Shown in pieces: positions 26,034 to 35,711 of a stretch of 64,000 nucleotides of DNA; position 1 is the first letter of the stretch; the number at the start of each line of letters is the position of its first letter. The notes beneath the pieces were generated by a model, which saw nothing but the letters and a program-made list of their open reading frames with translations, was not told where the DNA came from and searched no databases. The DNA comes from TWA4 sp034086685. GTDB taxonomy: Bacteria > Bacillota > Clostridia > Lachnospirales > Lachnospiraceae. The translations under genes and the position numbers were made by a program. The stretch is taken from contig JAXDZY010000005.1 in NCBI GenBank assembly GCA_034086685.1, positions 1 through 64,000 of the forward strand, read 5' to 3'.

Positions 26034-28016
26034 ATGACGAAATCAGCCGAAGAGTGGAAACAATATTATGCAGATCCTGAGTTTCGTGAAAAATATACAT
26101 ATGAAGGGCATGATCTGGGTGTGCAGTGCAGTGATGACGGGACGGTTTTCCGTCTCTGGAGTCCCTGCGCCGAATCGGTGACGCTTCGCTTTTATGAAGA
26201 GGGCAGCGGTGGTTATCCACATGAAGAAATCAGGATGGAAAAGGAAGAAAAGGGTGTCTGGGTATACCACACGGTAAAAGAACTTCATGGCGTTTATTAC
26301 GATTATGAAGTGATGATTGACGGTGAAATCCGTGAAACTGCGGATCCCTGGGCAAAAGCCTGCGGAATTAACGGAAGACGAAGCATGGCGGTGAATCTGG
26401 CAAAAACAGATCCGGAAGGATGGGACAGTGACAGAGCGCCGGAACGGCCTGCGGAAAATATTATCTATGAGCTTCATGTGAAAGAATTTTCATGGGATAA
26501 AAGCGGTGGTTTTCCGGAAGCATACAGGGGAAAATACAAGGCGTTTTTGTGTGAAGATACGACTCTGTACGGTGATGCAATTCATAAAACGGGATGCGCT
26601 TATCTGAAAGAGCTTGGTGTGACACATATACAGCTGATGCCCTGCTATGATTACGGTTCTGTGGATGAAGCAGGAGAGGAAGCGGAATTTAACTGGGGAT
26701 ATGATCCGGTGAATTACAATGTGCCGGAGGGCTCCTATGCCACGGATGCCCGTCGCGGAGAGGTACGGATCCGGGAGATGAAAGAGATGATTCAGTCTCT
26801 CCACAGGCAGGGTTTTCGGGTTGTCATGGATGTGGTTTACAATCACAGCTATTCACTGGATTCCTGGTTTCAGAAAACGGTGCCATGGTATTATTACCGT
26901 GTGAATGAAGACGGTTCTGTTTCCGATGGTTCTGCATGCGGCAATGATACGGCCAATGAACGTCCCATGTGCGGGAATTATATTCTGGATTCAGTACTTT
27001 ACTGGGCAGAGGAATACCATATTGATGGTTTCCGGTTTGATCTGATGGGACTGCTGGATGTGGAGCTGATGAACCGGATACGACTGGAACTGGATAAACG
27101 ATACGGAAAAGGGGAAAAGATACTCTATGGAGAACCCTGGGCGGCAGCGCAGACGGCCATGGAGGGAGACGCAAAAGGCGCATTGAAAGAAAATCTGCAG
27201 TTTCTGGATTCCGGAATCGGTATTTTCTGTGACAATACCAGAAATGCGGTGAAAGGATCTGTTTTCGATGTTGATAAAACCGGTTTTGTCAACGGAGCCC
27301 ATGGAAAGGAAAAAAACATTCTGAAAAGTGTGAGGGCATGGCAGAAGACGGAAGAACTGAATGTACGTACTCCGGCTCAGATCATCACCTATGTCTCTGC
27401 TCATGATAATCAGACGCTGTGGGACAAGATCGTGGATACGGTTCCGGATCAGGATAGATGGCTGGAAATCAATAAGATGGCAGCAGCCGTTTATATGACC
27501 TGTCAGGGAAATCTGTTCCTGCTTTCAGGCGAGGAATTTGCCCGCACAAAAAACGGTCTTGACAACACTTACAATGAATCTGTGGAGCTGAACTGCCTGG
27601 ACTGGGAACGGGCGTGGGAATATGAAGAACTGGTGAACTATTACAGGGGACTGATTGCCCTGAGAAAGCAGCTGCCGGGATTATGTGATAAATCTACGCA
27701 GGCATGGAAACGGATCAGAGATATGTGGTCTGAACCGCTGGCTGCAGGTTTTTTTGTCGACAATACCAACGAAAATACACATACAACATGGAATGAACTA
27801 TATATCATATATAATGCAAGGCAGGAAAGTCTGAAAGTCAGTTTGCCTGAAGGTATTTGGCAGATACTGGTAGATAAAGAAAGCAGCTTCAGATGGAAAG
27901 AACCTGCGGAAATTTCGGGTGAGGCGATGTTGAGACCGTTAGAAGTTCTTATACTTGGCAAAAAAACAGGGGGAGAGAAGGAGAAAAGCAGAAGGCATGA
28001 AAATGATATACGGTAA
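26034..28016 (+). CDS. pulA: Type I pullulanase / debranching alpha-glucosidase
   Basis: 660 residues. An N-terminal CBM48-like beta domain (VFRLWSPCAESVTLRFYEE) is followed by a GH13_14 barrel. The barrel carries the pullulanase marker region YNWGYDP (here NWGYDPVNYNVPEGSYAT), VVMDVVYNHSY, nucleophile Asp in GFRFDLMGL, acid Glu in ILYGEPW and SAHDN. It hydrolyses alpha-1,6 links in pullulan and branched dextrins. No signal peptide is seen, so it acts in the cytosol. AACAGGAGAAAAG precedes ATG 26034. It overlaps the next debranching gene and is intact. Confidence 0.9.
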   Translation: MTKSAEEWKQYYADPEFREKYTYEGHDLGVQCSDDGTVFRLWSPCAESVTLRFYEEGSGGYPHEEIRMEKEEKGVWVYHTVKELHGVYYDYEVMIDGEIRETADPWAKACGINGRRSMAVNLAKTDPEGWDSDRAPERPAENIIYELHVKEFSWDKSGGFPEAYRGKYKAFLCEDTTLYGDAIHKTGCAYLKELGVTHIQLMPCYDYGSVDEAGEEAEFNWGYDPVNYNVPEGSYATDARRGEVRIREMKEMIQSLHRQGFRVVMDVVYNHSYSLDSWFQKTVPWYYYRVNEDGSVSDGSACGNDTANERPMCGNYILDSVLYWAEEYHIDGFRFDLMGLLDVELMNRIRLELDKRYGKGEKILYGEPWAAAQTAMEGDAKGALKENLQFLDSGIGIFCDNTRNAVKGSVFDVDKTGFVNGAHGKEKNILKSVRAWQKTEELNVRTPAQIITYVSAHDNQTLWDKIVDTVPDQDRWLEINKMAAAVYMTCQGNLFLLSGEEFARTKNGLDNTYNESVELNCLDWERAWEYEELVNYYRGLIALRKQLPGLCDKSTQAWKRIRDMWSEPLAAGFFVDNTNENTHTTWNELYIIYNARQESLKVSLPEGIWQILVDKESSFRWKEPAEISGEAMLRPLEVLILGKKTGGEKEKSRRHENDIR

Positions 28017-29967
28017 ACAGGACTGGAAAACAATGGAGCGGGGGGAGGAAAATTGCTTTCTGATGACAAACGGCCTGGGCGGTTTTTCATCACTGACCAT
28101 GATCGGATCTGCTGCACGAAATGATCATGCACTTCTGATGGCATGTACTCAGGCTCCGAATCATCGGTATAATATATTGCATCGGCTTGGGGAACAAGTG
28201 GAGATCGGAGCCAGAAAATACCGCATATCCAGCCAGAAATTTGCTGACGGACACAGGGAGGAAGGATACCGTTTTCTTGATTGTTTCACCTATGAAGATA
28301 CACCTGTCTGGAAATTTCAGGTGGGGGGAGTTGAGATCCGTAAAGAAATGGCAATGAAGCAGGGAGCCAATTCCATCGGCATACGGTATGAAATCTGCAA
28401 CAGAGGAAAGACAAAGTGCAGGCTGGTGCTGACTCCATTTTTTCAGTTTTCTCCCAAAGGTATGGAACCGGATGAAAATCAGGTATTTGTTGGAAAATGG
28501 AGAAAAGCTGCTGTCAATAAACAGATAATTTATAAAGGTCAGATTAGTTCCAATGGGTTGAAACTGTATTTCCGGACAAATGGGAAAGTGACGGAGATAC
28601 AGAGAGAAAAGGAAAATTATTTTTACAGTTATGATGTCCGCGATGGTCGGAGAGAAGAGGGACATGCGGTGGCAAATCATGAAATTTCTGTCAGCATTGG
28701 TCCTTCTGATTACTGTGAATTGGAAATTGTTTATGAAATGGAAGAATCGCAGGATTCAGCAGAGGAAATTATTAGCAACATGAAAAAATACCGGACAGCA
28801 CTGGCAGAAAAAGCCGGATTCAGGTCAGATATTGCAAGGATGCTTTCCAAAAGTGCAAATCAGTTTATTGCAAAAAGAGAATCTACAGGAGGGGATACGA
28901 TTCTGGCAGGTTTTCCATTTTTTGAGGATTGGGGAAGAGATACTATGATTGCACTTCCGGGATTGTGTATTTCTACTGGAAATCATGAAAGTGCAAAAAA
29001 AATACTTCGTACATTTGCCGTTAATGAGAGAAAGGGGCTTATGCCAAATCTGTTCCCGGAGGGTGGTAATGAGCCTATGTATAACACTGTGGATGCGGCA
29101 TTGTTGTTTATTAATTGTATTTATCTGTATTATGTTGCAACAAAAGACAAAGAGTTTGTCAGAGAGATGTTTCCGGTGATGGAAAGCATCATAGAGAATT
29201 ACAGACGTGGAACTGATTTTGATATTCGGATGGATTCGGATGGCCTTATCCATGCAGGGAAAGGGCTTGCGCAGGTAACCTGGATGGATGTTCGGGTGGG
29301 TGATGTTCTTCCAACTCCGCGCCACGGAAAACCTGTGGAAATTAATGCTTATTGGTATAATGCCCTTCGTATTATGGAAATACTTGCTCCTGTGTCAAAT
29401 AAAAATAATATTGGCTACAGGCGGCTTGCAGAAAAAGTAAGAGCTTCTTTTGCGGAAAAATTCTGGATGGAAGAGAGAGGGTATCTGAAAGATGTGATCT
29501 CAGGAACAGATGCAGATGAACAGATTCGATGCAACCAGATATGGGCAGTATCCATGCCTTTTACCATGCTGGATCGTGAAAAAGAAGAAAACATTGTAAA
29601 TATCGTGTATGAAAAGCTGTATACTCCCTATGGATTGAGAACGCTGGATATGGATGATCCTCATTTTCATCCATATTATGGAGGAAAAGTATTTGAACGG
29701 GACATGGCATATCATCAGGGAACAATCTGGACTTTCCCTTTGGGCGGTTACTACCTGGCTTATTTAAAGATTCACCATTACAGCGAAACGGCAAAGAAAG
29801 TGGTGAAAGAACAGCTTGAGGTAATGGTAAGTGCTTTACGGGAAGGATGTATCGGACAACTCCCCGAAATATATGACGGGAAAAATCCTTCTTCATCCAG
29901 AGGCTGTTTCGCTCAGGCCTGGAGTGTCGGGGAAATACTGCGGGTGTATGAAGCGGTGGAGAAATAA
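28003..29967 (+). CDS. Glycogen debranching enzyme (GH133-type amylo-alpha-1,6-glucosidase)
   Basis: 654 residues. ATG 28003 was chosen because AGAAGG lies seven bases before it; an ATG at 27997 is too close. The N-terminal beta domain carries TNGLGGFSSLTMIG. The alpha/alpha catalytic barrel has FEDWGRDTMIALPGL, NLFPEGGNEPMYNTVDAALL, THAGKG-like LIHAGKGLAQVTWMD and CNQIWAVSMPF. This is the archaeal/bacterial GDE_C family that removes branch glucose from glycogen limit dextrin. It overlaps pulA by 14 bases. With glgP and glcK it completes glycogen breakdown. Confidence 0.9.
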   Translation: MIYGKQDWKTMERGEENCFLMTNGLGGFSSLTMIGSAARNDHALLMACTQAPNHRYNILHRLGEQVEIGARKYRISSQKFADGHREEGYRFLDCFTYEDTPVWKFQVGGVEIRKEMAMKQGANSIGIRYEICNRGKTKCRLVLTPFFQFSPKGMEPDENQVFVGKWRKAAVNKQIIYKGQISSNGLKLYFRTNGKVTEIQREKENYFYSYDVRDGRREEGHAVANHEISVSIGPSDYCELEIVYEMEESQDSAEEIISNMKKYRTALAEKAGFRSDIARMLSKSANQFIAKRESTGGDTILAGFPFFEDWGRDTMIALPGLCISTGNHESAKKILRTFAVNERKGLMPNLFPEGGNEPMYNTVDAALLFINCIYLYYVATKDKEFVREMFPVMESIIENYRRGTDFDIRMDSDGLIHAGKGLAQVTWMDVRVGDVLPTPRHGKPVEINAYWYNALRIMEILAPVSNKNNIGYRRLAEKVRASFAEKFWMEERGYLKDVISGTDADEQIRCNQIWAVSMPFTMLDREKEENIVNIVYEKLYTPYGLRTLDMDDPHFHPYYGGKVFERDMAYHQGTIWTFPLGGYYLAYLKIHHYSETAKKVVKEQLEVMVSALREGCIGQLPEIYDGKNPSSSRGCFAQAWSVGEILRVYEAVEK

Positions 29968-30028
29968 ATAATCATGACAGTTTAAAATGAAAAATTGACT
30001 GAATGACAGAATTACAGGGGGATGCCGG

Positions 30029-30271
30029 GTGTGACCGCAGGTACGATATTTCTGATGATTCCAAAGCATGGGTGCAATTTCCCGACGACCAGGTGGAAAA
30101 TGGTCTGTACGGAAATCCGGGGCCTTATTGTTGCGATGGCCCCGGGTTCATGAGTTTTTGAAAAAAATGAACAGGGAAGTCCTTTCAAAATGGCAGATGG
30201 AACTGGAAGGAAAAGCATGGAACAGCATTTTCCGGGGAAATCACGATCAGCGAGCTGAAAGATTCTTTTGG
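30029..30271 (+). pseudogene. GH13 alpha-glucosidase (oligo-1,6-glucosidase-like) remnant
   Basis: One frame gives FPDDQVENGLYGNPGPYC; the neighbouring frame continues PRVHEFLKKMNREVLSK, WQMELEGKAWNSIF and GNHDQ. These are scattered pieces of a GH13_31 glucosidase (NGPRVHEFLxxMN and NNHDQPR regions) with large parts missing. It lies at the end of the glycogen cluster, where an alpha-glucosidase would be expected. The rest of the 446-base gap before the MFS gene shows no intact gene. Confidence 0.6.
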
Positions 30272-30413
30272 CATCATCTTTTTCAAGGATAAGTTTTATC
30301 ATCTGCTCTTTAAATAATCCCACGACAATATTTTCATTCGTGTGCATAGGATATTTCCTGCTTTTTTCACTACATTTTCAGATGACATCGGACACTCCTA
30401 ATCATTTTCGGGT

Positions 30414-31571
30414 TTACGCTTTTAATAACTGTATTTCATGCAGAACAGTCATTAGTACAAGAAAGATCAATAAATAAAATGGAAATAAAGCAGCGCTTAT
30501 GTGATTTGCAATCAAGCCAAACAATGGCGGCATCAGGCACGTACCTACATATGCAAAAGCCATCTGCATTCCTATAATTGCCTGAGATTTATCTGCTCCA
30601 AAACGGGCAGGTGTGGAATGAATAATACATGGATAAATCGGCGCGCAACCAGCACCAACCATAATCAGGCCAATCAGGGACAAAAAGGTATTTTCTGCTG
30701 GAATCATCAGGAAAATTACAGCACAGAGAATGATCACCTGTCCCAAGCGGATCATTCTGTCATCATCCAGCCTGATTGCAATAAAACCGCAAACACCACG
30801 ACCAATTGTGATTCCGATGCAAAACATACTCGCGAATTTCGCGGCCTGTTCTGCAGGGACTCCCCTGGCTAATGTCAGAAAGCTGCTGCCCCATAACATA
30901 GCTGTCTGCTCCAGTGCGCAATAACAGAAAAACATAATCAGAACGGACTTCGCACCTGGAATTGCCAGTGTTTCCTTGATCGTAAGAGGTCTGTTGCCGG
31001 CTTCAATCTTATCATCTTCACAGGATGTCTTTTTCCATAAAGGCAGACTTGCGATAATTATAGCTGTCAGAATAACCTGCAAAATGCCCACTGCTCTGTA
31101 ACCGCTGCTCCAGCTCTTTCCGCCGGTCAGTACATATCCCATGATGGCAGGACCAATTGTGGCGCCAACACCCCACATACAATGAAGCCAGCTCATATGG
31201 CGGCTTGCATAATGAATTGCAACATAATTATTGATAGACGCATCCACACTTCCGGCCCCAAGTCCATACGGTATCGCCCAAAGACATAACATCCAATACT
31301 CTGAACAGGTGGAAAATCCAAATAATGCGATTGCTGTTATGCAAACACTGATTGCAGTAACTTTACCTGTGCCCAGTTTTTTAGTTAGTCTATCACTCTG
31401 AAGGCTTGATATGATAGTTCCGAAGGCTATAATCATGGAAATGGCACCTGCATAAGAGACAGGAACCTGAAACTGCCGGTACATGGTCGGCCATGCGGAA
31501 CCCAGCATTGCATCCGGTAGACCTAGACTGATGAAAACGAGATAGATAATCAATAAAAGCAACGAACTCAT
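30414..31571 (-). CDS. MFS transporter (FucP-like group)
   Basis: 385 residues with about twelve transmembrane helices. It starts LIIYLVFISLGLPDAMLGSAW and has HMSWLHCMWGVGATIGPAIMG, a layout seen in fucose/glucose-type MFS_1 permeases of Clostridia. Predicted role: sugar or small-molecule uptake or efflux. GCAAGGAGG precedes the ATG. It is divergent from the AraC gene at 31709, the likely regulator. The substrate is not deducible. Confidence 0.85.
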   Translation of the reverse strand: MSSLLLLIIYLVFISLGLPDAMLGSAWPTMYRQFQVPVSYAGAISMIIAFGTIISSLQSDRLTKKLGTGKVTAISVCITAIALFGFSTCSEYWMLCLWAIPYGLGAGSVDASINNYVAIHYASRHMSWLHCMWGVGATIGPAIMGYVLTGGKSWSSGYRAVGILQVILTAIIIASLPLWKKTSCEDDKIEAGNRPLTIKETLAIPGAKSVLIMFFCYCALEQTAMLWGSSFLTLARGVPAEQAAKFASMFCIGITIGRGVCGFIAIRLDDDRMIRLGQVIILCAVIFLMIPAENTFLSLIGLIMVGAGCAPIYPCIIHSTPARFGADKSQAIIGMQMAFAYVGTCLMPPLFGLIANHISAALFPFYLLIFLVLMTVLHEIQLLKA

Positions 31572-31593
31572 GTTGCATTCCTCCTTGCGTTTT

Positions 31594-31657
31594 TATATAA
31601 TTATATCGTAATTATTTTGCTGTTAATATAAGATTTCAAGCATATTTATATAATTAT
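31594..31657. repeat. Direct repeat TATATAATTAT in the MFS-AraC divergent region
   Basis: The 11-base word occurs at 31594-31604 and 31647-31657, 53 bases apart, each followed by a CGTAATT- or CGTCATT-like tail. Two direct copies fit AraC-type operators, but the AT-rich sequence makes chance matches easier. Confidence 0.4.
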
Positions 31658-31708
31658 TCCGTCATTTTAAAACGATTATTTCAGGAAGATATACAGAAAG
31701 GAATTGCC

Positions 31709-32656
31709 ATGATAACAGAAAACTGTGGGATAGAAACAGATGCCAATGGAAAAGAACTGATTACCCATGGTACACCGGAATTTCCCATCGCTATTTATCA
31801 GGATGTATTTGAACTATGTGATGTTGGCTGGCATTGGCATGATGAATTTGAATTGGCGTATGTATTGGAAGGAGAAGGAATATTTTCCTTTGGTGGTGAA
31901 AAAAGAATTCTGACTGCTGGTGATGGCTTTTTTGCCAATTCAGGTTCCCTGCATGGAGCATGGTGTACGAATACAAAACACTGCATAATCTGCTCACTGG
32001 TTTTTCATCCATATCTTGTGGCAGGAAGTCTGGACAGCATATTCTGGAGTAAATACATCAAAGTGCTCGTAGATAATAAAGTATATAAAGGCTGTTTTTT
32101 GGAAACGGAAGAAAATGCTGAACTGGCAAATCTTATATTTACTGTATGGCAGGTATGCAGGGAAGAAATGGATGGTTTTGAGTTTAAAGTACGAAATATC
32201 TTATCCGACATTCTGTATCAGCTGTATTCAGCCATGCCTCAGAGGAAATCCATTGTTTCTGAACAGGAGCTAAGAGACAGTGCCCGAATAAAAGTTCTTT
32301 TGAATTTCATTCAGAAACATTACAGTGAGGCGATTAAAATATCAGAAGTTGCTGCTTCTGCATCTATAAGCGAAAGCGAATGCCTTCGCTGTTTCAAAAA
32401 AATGCTGGGCATATCTCCAGGCAAATATATCAGGAACTATCGTGTGCAAAAGGCGTATGAGTTATTGAAAAATACGGACCTGTCCATCGGTGAAATCGGA
32501 GATGCCTGCGGATTTACCGATGAAAGCTACTTTGTTAAGGTTTTTCGGGAAATAAACGGTGTTACGCCTGGTCAAATTCGGGTTTTTCAAAAAAGAAGAT
32601 ACCTCTATAAACAAGGGGGTGACATTTTATTAAATGGGCTTCTGAGCCGGATTTGA
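31709..32656 (+). CDS. AraC family transcriptional regulator
   Basis: 315 residues: a cupin domain (HWHDEFELAYVLEGEGIFSF near residues 46-65) and a C-terminal double helix-turn-helix (about 200-295), with SIGEIGDACGFTDESYFVKV and GVTPGQIR. AGAAAGGAATT precedes the ATG. A roughly 20-residue tail follows the usual end of the domain. Divergence from the MFS gene makes that transporter its probable target. The 298 bases after it hold no gene, only the metY promoter region. Confidence 0.87.
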   Translation: MITENCGIETDANGKELITHGTPEFPIAIYQDVFELCDVGWHWHDEFELAYVLEGEGIFSFGGEKRILTAGDGFFANSGSLHGAWCTNTKHCIICSLVFHPYLVAGSLDSIFWSKYIKVLVDNKVYKGCFLETEENAELANLIFTVWQVCREEMDGFEFKVRNILSDILYQLYSAMPQRKSIVSEQELRDSARIKVLLNFIQKHYSEAIKISEVAASASISESECLRCFKKMLGISPGKYIRNYRVQKAYELLKNTDLSIGEIGDACGFTDESYFVKVFREINGVTPGQIRVFQKRRYLYKQGGDILLNGLLSRI

Positions 32657-32872
32657 AGTATGACCGGATTTTTTCAATTATTGATATCGAACAGGAACGA
32701 ATGAATAAATAAATTGTCCCAGTGGTCTTTTCTAAGCTGCTTCATGCGGTTGTGCAGAGCTTCCGGCACAGGTGTTTTTTGTTTCCGGATTCTTTTTCAG
32801 CATCTCAATGAGTGGTGATCCAATGAATTTTTTCTAACAAATTTCCATATTTTTTCAGATAATCGAAACAAA

Positions 32873-32908
32873 ATTCCTATGGGCAAAATAGGGATTCAAG
32901 CTTATACT
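32873..32908 (+). promoter_or_regulatory. Candidate sulfur-regulator operator and -10 before metY
   Basis: ATTCCTAT, 7 bases, ATAGGGATT form a near-perfect inverted repeat that overlaps the -35 position, followed by TATACT at 32903-32908. The layout resembles Rrf2-type cysteine repressor (CymR) sites in Firmicutes, where binding blocks the promoter. Which protein binds is inferred; no Rrf2 gene is in the window. Confidence 0.5.
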
Positions 32909-32954
32909 ATAGCAATGCAAGAAAATGATGTCAAAAAAGAACAGGAGGTAGGAC

Positions 32955-34196
32955 ATGAATTTTAATACTGCTGTGCTGCATGCAGGAAAGGTCGGGATTG
33001 AAAAATATGGTGCCACGCTGCCTCCGGTTTATCAAAGCAGTGCCTTTGAGCAGGAAAGTGCGGACGGGCTGGCAAAAATATTTGAAAACAAAGCTCCGGG
33101 CTATTGCTATACGAGAGTTGCTAATCCAACAGTGACTGCTTTTGAAAACAGGATCACGAAGCTGGAAGGAGGCGCTGCATCTGTGGCTTTTGCCTCCGGA
33201 ATGGCAGCTCTTACCGGTGCTTTTTTAAATATTCTGCAGTCAGGAAATGAAATCGCTGCAAGCGCAAGCCTCTACGGCGGTACCATTGATCTGTTCCGTG
33301 ATCTGGAGGCACTGGGAATTCATACCGTGTTTGTGGAAAATAACAACCGGGCGGCATTTGAGAATGCAATCAATGAGAAAACCGGTCTGATTTTTGCAGA
33401 GACCCTGGGAAATCCGGGTCTGGATGTGACGGATATCAGGTTTCTGTCGGAACTGGCACATGAACATGGTCTTCCTCTGATCATTGATAATACGGCGGCG
33501 ACGCCTTATCTGATCCGGCCTCTGGAGCTGGGAGCGGATATTGTTGTCAATTCCTCATCAAAATACATCAACGGAAACAGCAGCGCCATCAGCGGAATCG
33601 TAACGGACGGGGGACATTTTCCATGGAAAAAGGAAAAACATCCTGTTCTGAGCGACTATGTCAAATATGGTCCCCTGGCTTACACGGCCAGGATGAGGGC
33701 TACGGTTTTCCGGAATATGGGAGCCTGTCTTTCCCCGCAGAATGCATTTTTAAATCTCATGGGAGTAGAGACACTGGGACTTCGTATGGAGCGCCAATGT
33801 CAGAATGCGCTGAGGCTTGCAGCATGGATTCAGAACAATTATCCGGAAATTACCGTGAATTATCCCGGGCTCACAACAAGTCCGTGGCATGAAATTGCCG
33901 GAAAACAGTTTCAGCATGGATACGGTGCGATTTTCACCATGCGTACCGGCAGCAGGGAAAAGGCCTTTGCTCTGATCGATCATTTGAAGCTGGCTCTTAA
34001 GATTTCCAATATCGGAGATACCAAGACGCTGGTTATCCACCCTTCCTCCACCATCAGTCTGCACAGTACCGGAAAGCAGAAGCAGGAGGCAGGTGTCTAT
34101 GAGGATCTGGTCCGGGTCAGTGTGGGGATAGAGGATATTGAAGATCTGACTGAGGATTTCAGACAGGCTATCGGGTATATGAAAAACGTTATATGA
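32955..34196 (+). CDS. metY: O-acetylhomoserine sulfhydrylase
   Basis: 413 residues, gamma family of PLP enzymes. It has YCYTRVANPTVTAFENRIT, the PLP-stacking region SASLYGGT and the lysine in VNSSSKYINGNSSAISG. Long MetY-type features such as HALRLAAWIQNNYP-like and FTMRTGSREKAFALIDHLKL favour sulfhydrylase over cystathionine synthase. It makes homocysteine from O-acetylhomoserine and a sulfur donor. First gene of the sulfur island, with GGAGGTAGG before its ATG. In Wolinella-type Hcy clusters MetY uses a protein thiocarboxylate instead of free sulfide, and the next genes match that pathway. Confidence 0.92.
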   Translation: MNFNTAVLHAGKVGIEKYGATLPPVYQSSAFEQESADGLAKIFENKAPGYCYTRVANPTVTAFENRITKLEGGAASVAFASGMAALTGAFLNILQSGNEIAASASLYGGTIDLFRDLEALGIHTVFVENNNRAAFENAINEKTGLIFAETLGNPGLDVTDIRFLSELAHEHGLPLIIDNTAATPYLIRPLELGADIVVNSSSKYINGNSSAISGIVTDGGHFPWKKEKHPVLSDYVKYGPLAYTARMRATVFRNMGACLSPQNAFLNLMGVETLGLRMERQCQNALRLAAWIQNNYPEITVNYPGLTTSPWHEIAGKQFQHGYGAIFTMRTGSREKAFALIDHLKLALKISNIGDTKTLVIHPSSTISLHSTGKQKQEAGVYEDLVRVSVGIEDIEDLTEDFRQAIGYMKNVI

Positions 34197-34218
34197 AAAA
34201 CAGTAAAGGAGAAACAAA

Positions 34219-35088
34219 ATGGCAGATAAAAAACCGGATTATTCAGCTTTGAAAAAGGGCGGGTTCATGAGACAGAAGCAGAAAGGATATTTTTCTCTTC
34301 GTCTGCAGGTGGTCGGAGGAAATCTGACCGCGGAGAATATCAGAACCGTTTCGGAGGTGGCAGACAGGTACGGAAAAGGATACGTACATATGACTTCAAG
34401 GCAGGGAATCGAGATTCCCTTTATCCGCTTTGAGGATATTGAAGAGGTAAAGGAAGAACTGGCAAAAGGCGGTGTGAAACCGGGGGTATGCGGACCCAGA
34501 GTGCGCACGGTTACGGCCTGTCAGGGCGAAGCCATCTGCCCCGGCGGCTGTATCGATACCTATGCTCTGGCAAAGGAACTGGATGCTCACTACTTTGGCA
34601 GAGATCTGCCCCATAAGTTCAAATTCGGGGTAACCGGATGTCAGAACAACTGCCTGAAGGCAGAGGAAAATGATCTGGGAATCAAAGGCGGCATGACGGT
34701 AACATATAAAGAAGAAGCCTGTATCCAGTGCGGCGTTTGTGTCAAAGCCTGCAGGGAGAATGCACTTGCAATGGAAGATGGAAAGGTGGTAATCAACAGA
34801 GATAAATGCAATCACTGCGGACGCTGCGTAAAATCCTGTCCCACCGATGCATGGGAAGGAGAAGGCGGTTATATTGTATCTTTCGGCGGTCTTTTCGGAA
34901 ATAAAATTTATCAGGGAGAAACGCTTCTGCCCATTATAAAAGATAAGGAAACCTTATTCCGCGTCGCAGATGCAGCCATAGATTTTTTTGAGAAGAATGC
35001 AAAACCCGGCGAACGTTTCAGGCTGATGCTGCAGCGAATCGGGGAAGAAGAATTCAGAAAAGTAATTACGGAGGCGTATCATGGATGA
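34219..35088 (+). CDS. Short siroheme/[4Fe-4S] sulfite reductase-like protein with ferredoxin domain
   Basis: 289 residues. The N-terminal half is a nitrite/sulfite reductase ferredoxin-like domain (HMTSRQGIEIPFIRFEDIEE). The siroheme-cluster cysteines follow as CQGEAIC (Cx5C) and CQNNC (CxxxC). A ferredoxin insert with CIQCGVCVKAC and CNHCGRCVKSCP provides two more 4Fe-4S clusters. This short AsrC/Fsr-like architecture reduces sulfite to sulfide in anaerobes. It lies 22 bases after metY and overlaps tusA, so it probably supplies sulfide for loading the carrier protein. Confidence 0.85.
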   Translation: MADKKPDYSALKKGGFMRQKQKGYFSLRLQVVGGNLTAENIRTVSEVADRYGKGYVHMTSRQGIEIPFIRFEDIEEVKEELAKGGVKPGVCGPRVRTVTACQGEAICPGGCIDTYALAKELDAHYFGRDLPHKFKFGVTGCQNNCLKAEENDLGIKGGMTVTYKEEACIQCGVCVKACRENALAMEDGKVVINRDKCNHCGRCVKSCPTDAWEGEGGYIVSFGGLFGNKIYQGETLLPIIKDKETLFRVADAAIDFFEKNAKPGERFRLMLQRIGEEEFRKVITEAYHG

Positions 35089-35329
35089 AATTCGTTTTGA
35101 TGAGCAGGTAGATATTACGGACAAAGTATGTCCCATGACATTTGTGAAGGCCAAGGTTGCCATGGATGAACTGGATGACGGGGAGGTACTGGCAATCCGT
35201 ATGAATGACGGGGAGCCGGCACAGAATGTCCCCAGAAGCATGAAGGAAGAGGGACATAAAGTTCTGAAACTGCAGGATAACGAAGATGGTACATTTACGC
35301 TGTATGTACGCAAGGTGGAGGAGCTGTAA
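35081..35329 (+). CDS. TusA/YeeD family sulfur transfer protein
   Basis: 82 residues. ITDKVCPMTFVKAKVAMDEL contains the conserved Cys-Pro of TusA proteins; this cysteine carries persulfide sulfur. A second half, LAIRMNDGEPAQNVPRSMKEE, matches the YeeD/TusA fold, a two-layer alpha/beta sandwich. Start and stop overlap both neighbours (8 bases with the reductase, 1 base with thioredoxin), so production is tightly coupled. It probably relays sulfur from reductase or desulfurase to the carrier-activating enzyme. Confidence 0.88.
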   Translation: MDEIRFDEQVDITDKVCPMTFVKAKVAMDELDDGEVLAIRMNDGEPAQNVPRSMKEEGHKVLKLQDNEDGTFTLYVRKVEEL

Positions 35330-35658
35330 TGGCGGAAAGAACAGGAAAAGAGAATTTTGAAGAGCAGGTGCTGAAAAGTGATCTGCCGGTTCTGGTTGAT
35401 TTTTATTCGGATTCCTGTATCGCCTGCAAAAGGCTTTCGCCGGCCCTTTCCCAGGCAGAGGCGGCTTTGAACGGACAGTTCCTTTTTTACAAGGTTAATA
35501 CGAATTTTGAAGAAGAACTGACACAGAAATATGAAATCATGTCCCGCCCCACTCTGATCGTTTATAAAAAAGGCCGGGAAGAAGGAAGAAAGACCGGTGT
35601 TCAGAAGCCGGATGAACTGATACAGTGGCTGAAATCATTTCTGAATGTGCAGGAATAG
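35329..35658 (+). CDS. Thioredoxin-like protein (CIAC active site)
   Basis: 109 residues, thioredoxin fold: VLVDFYSDSCIACKRLSPAL with active-site CIAC near residues 32-35 in place of the usual CGPC, and the cis-proline loop SRPTLIVYKKG. The start overlaps the tusA stop (TAATG). It likely reduces persulfides or disulfides formed during sulfur transfer. A partner reductase-like protein is encoded at 52378. A second thioredoxin with CPHC lies at 47409. Confidence 0.88.
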   Translation: MAERTGKENFEEQVLKSDLPVLVDFYSDSCIACKRLSPALSQAEAALNGQFLFYKVNTNFEEELTQKYEIMSRPTLIVYKKGREEGRKTGVQKPDELIQWLKSFLNVQE

Positions 35659-35711
35659 ACAGATAACAGAATCAAAATAAAAAAACATGCGGGATACAGG
35701 AGGTAAACATA

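Noticed and set aside
30012..30347. 111-residue frame on the minus strand opposite the GH13 remnant
   Set aside because: The plus strand holds recognisable glucosidase pieces. The reverse product has no family resemblance, although its first 30 residues (MHTNENIVVGLFKEQM) could belong to a lost gene.
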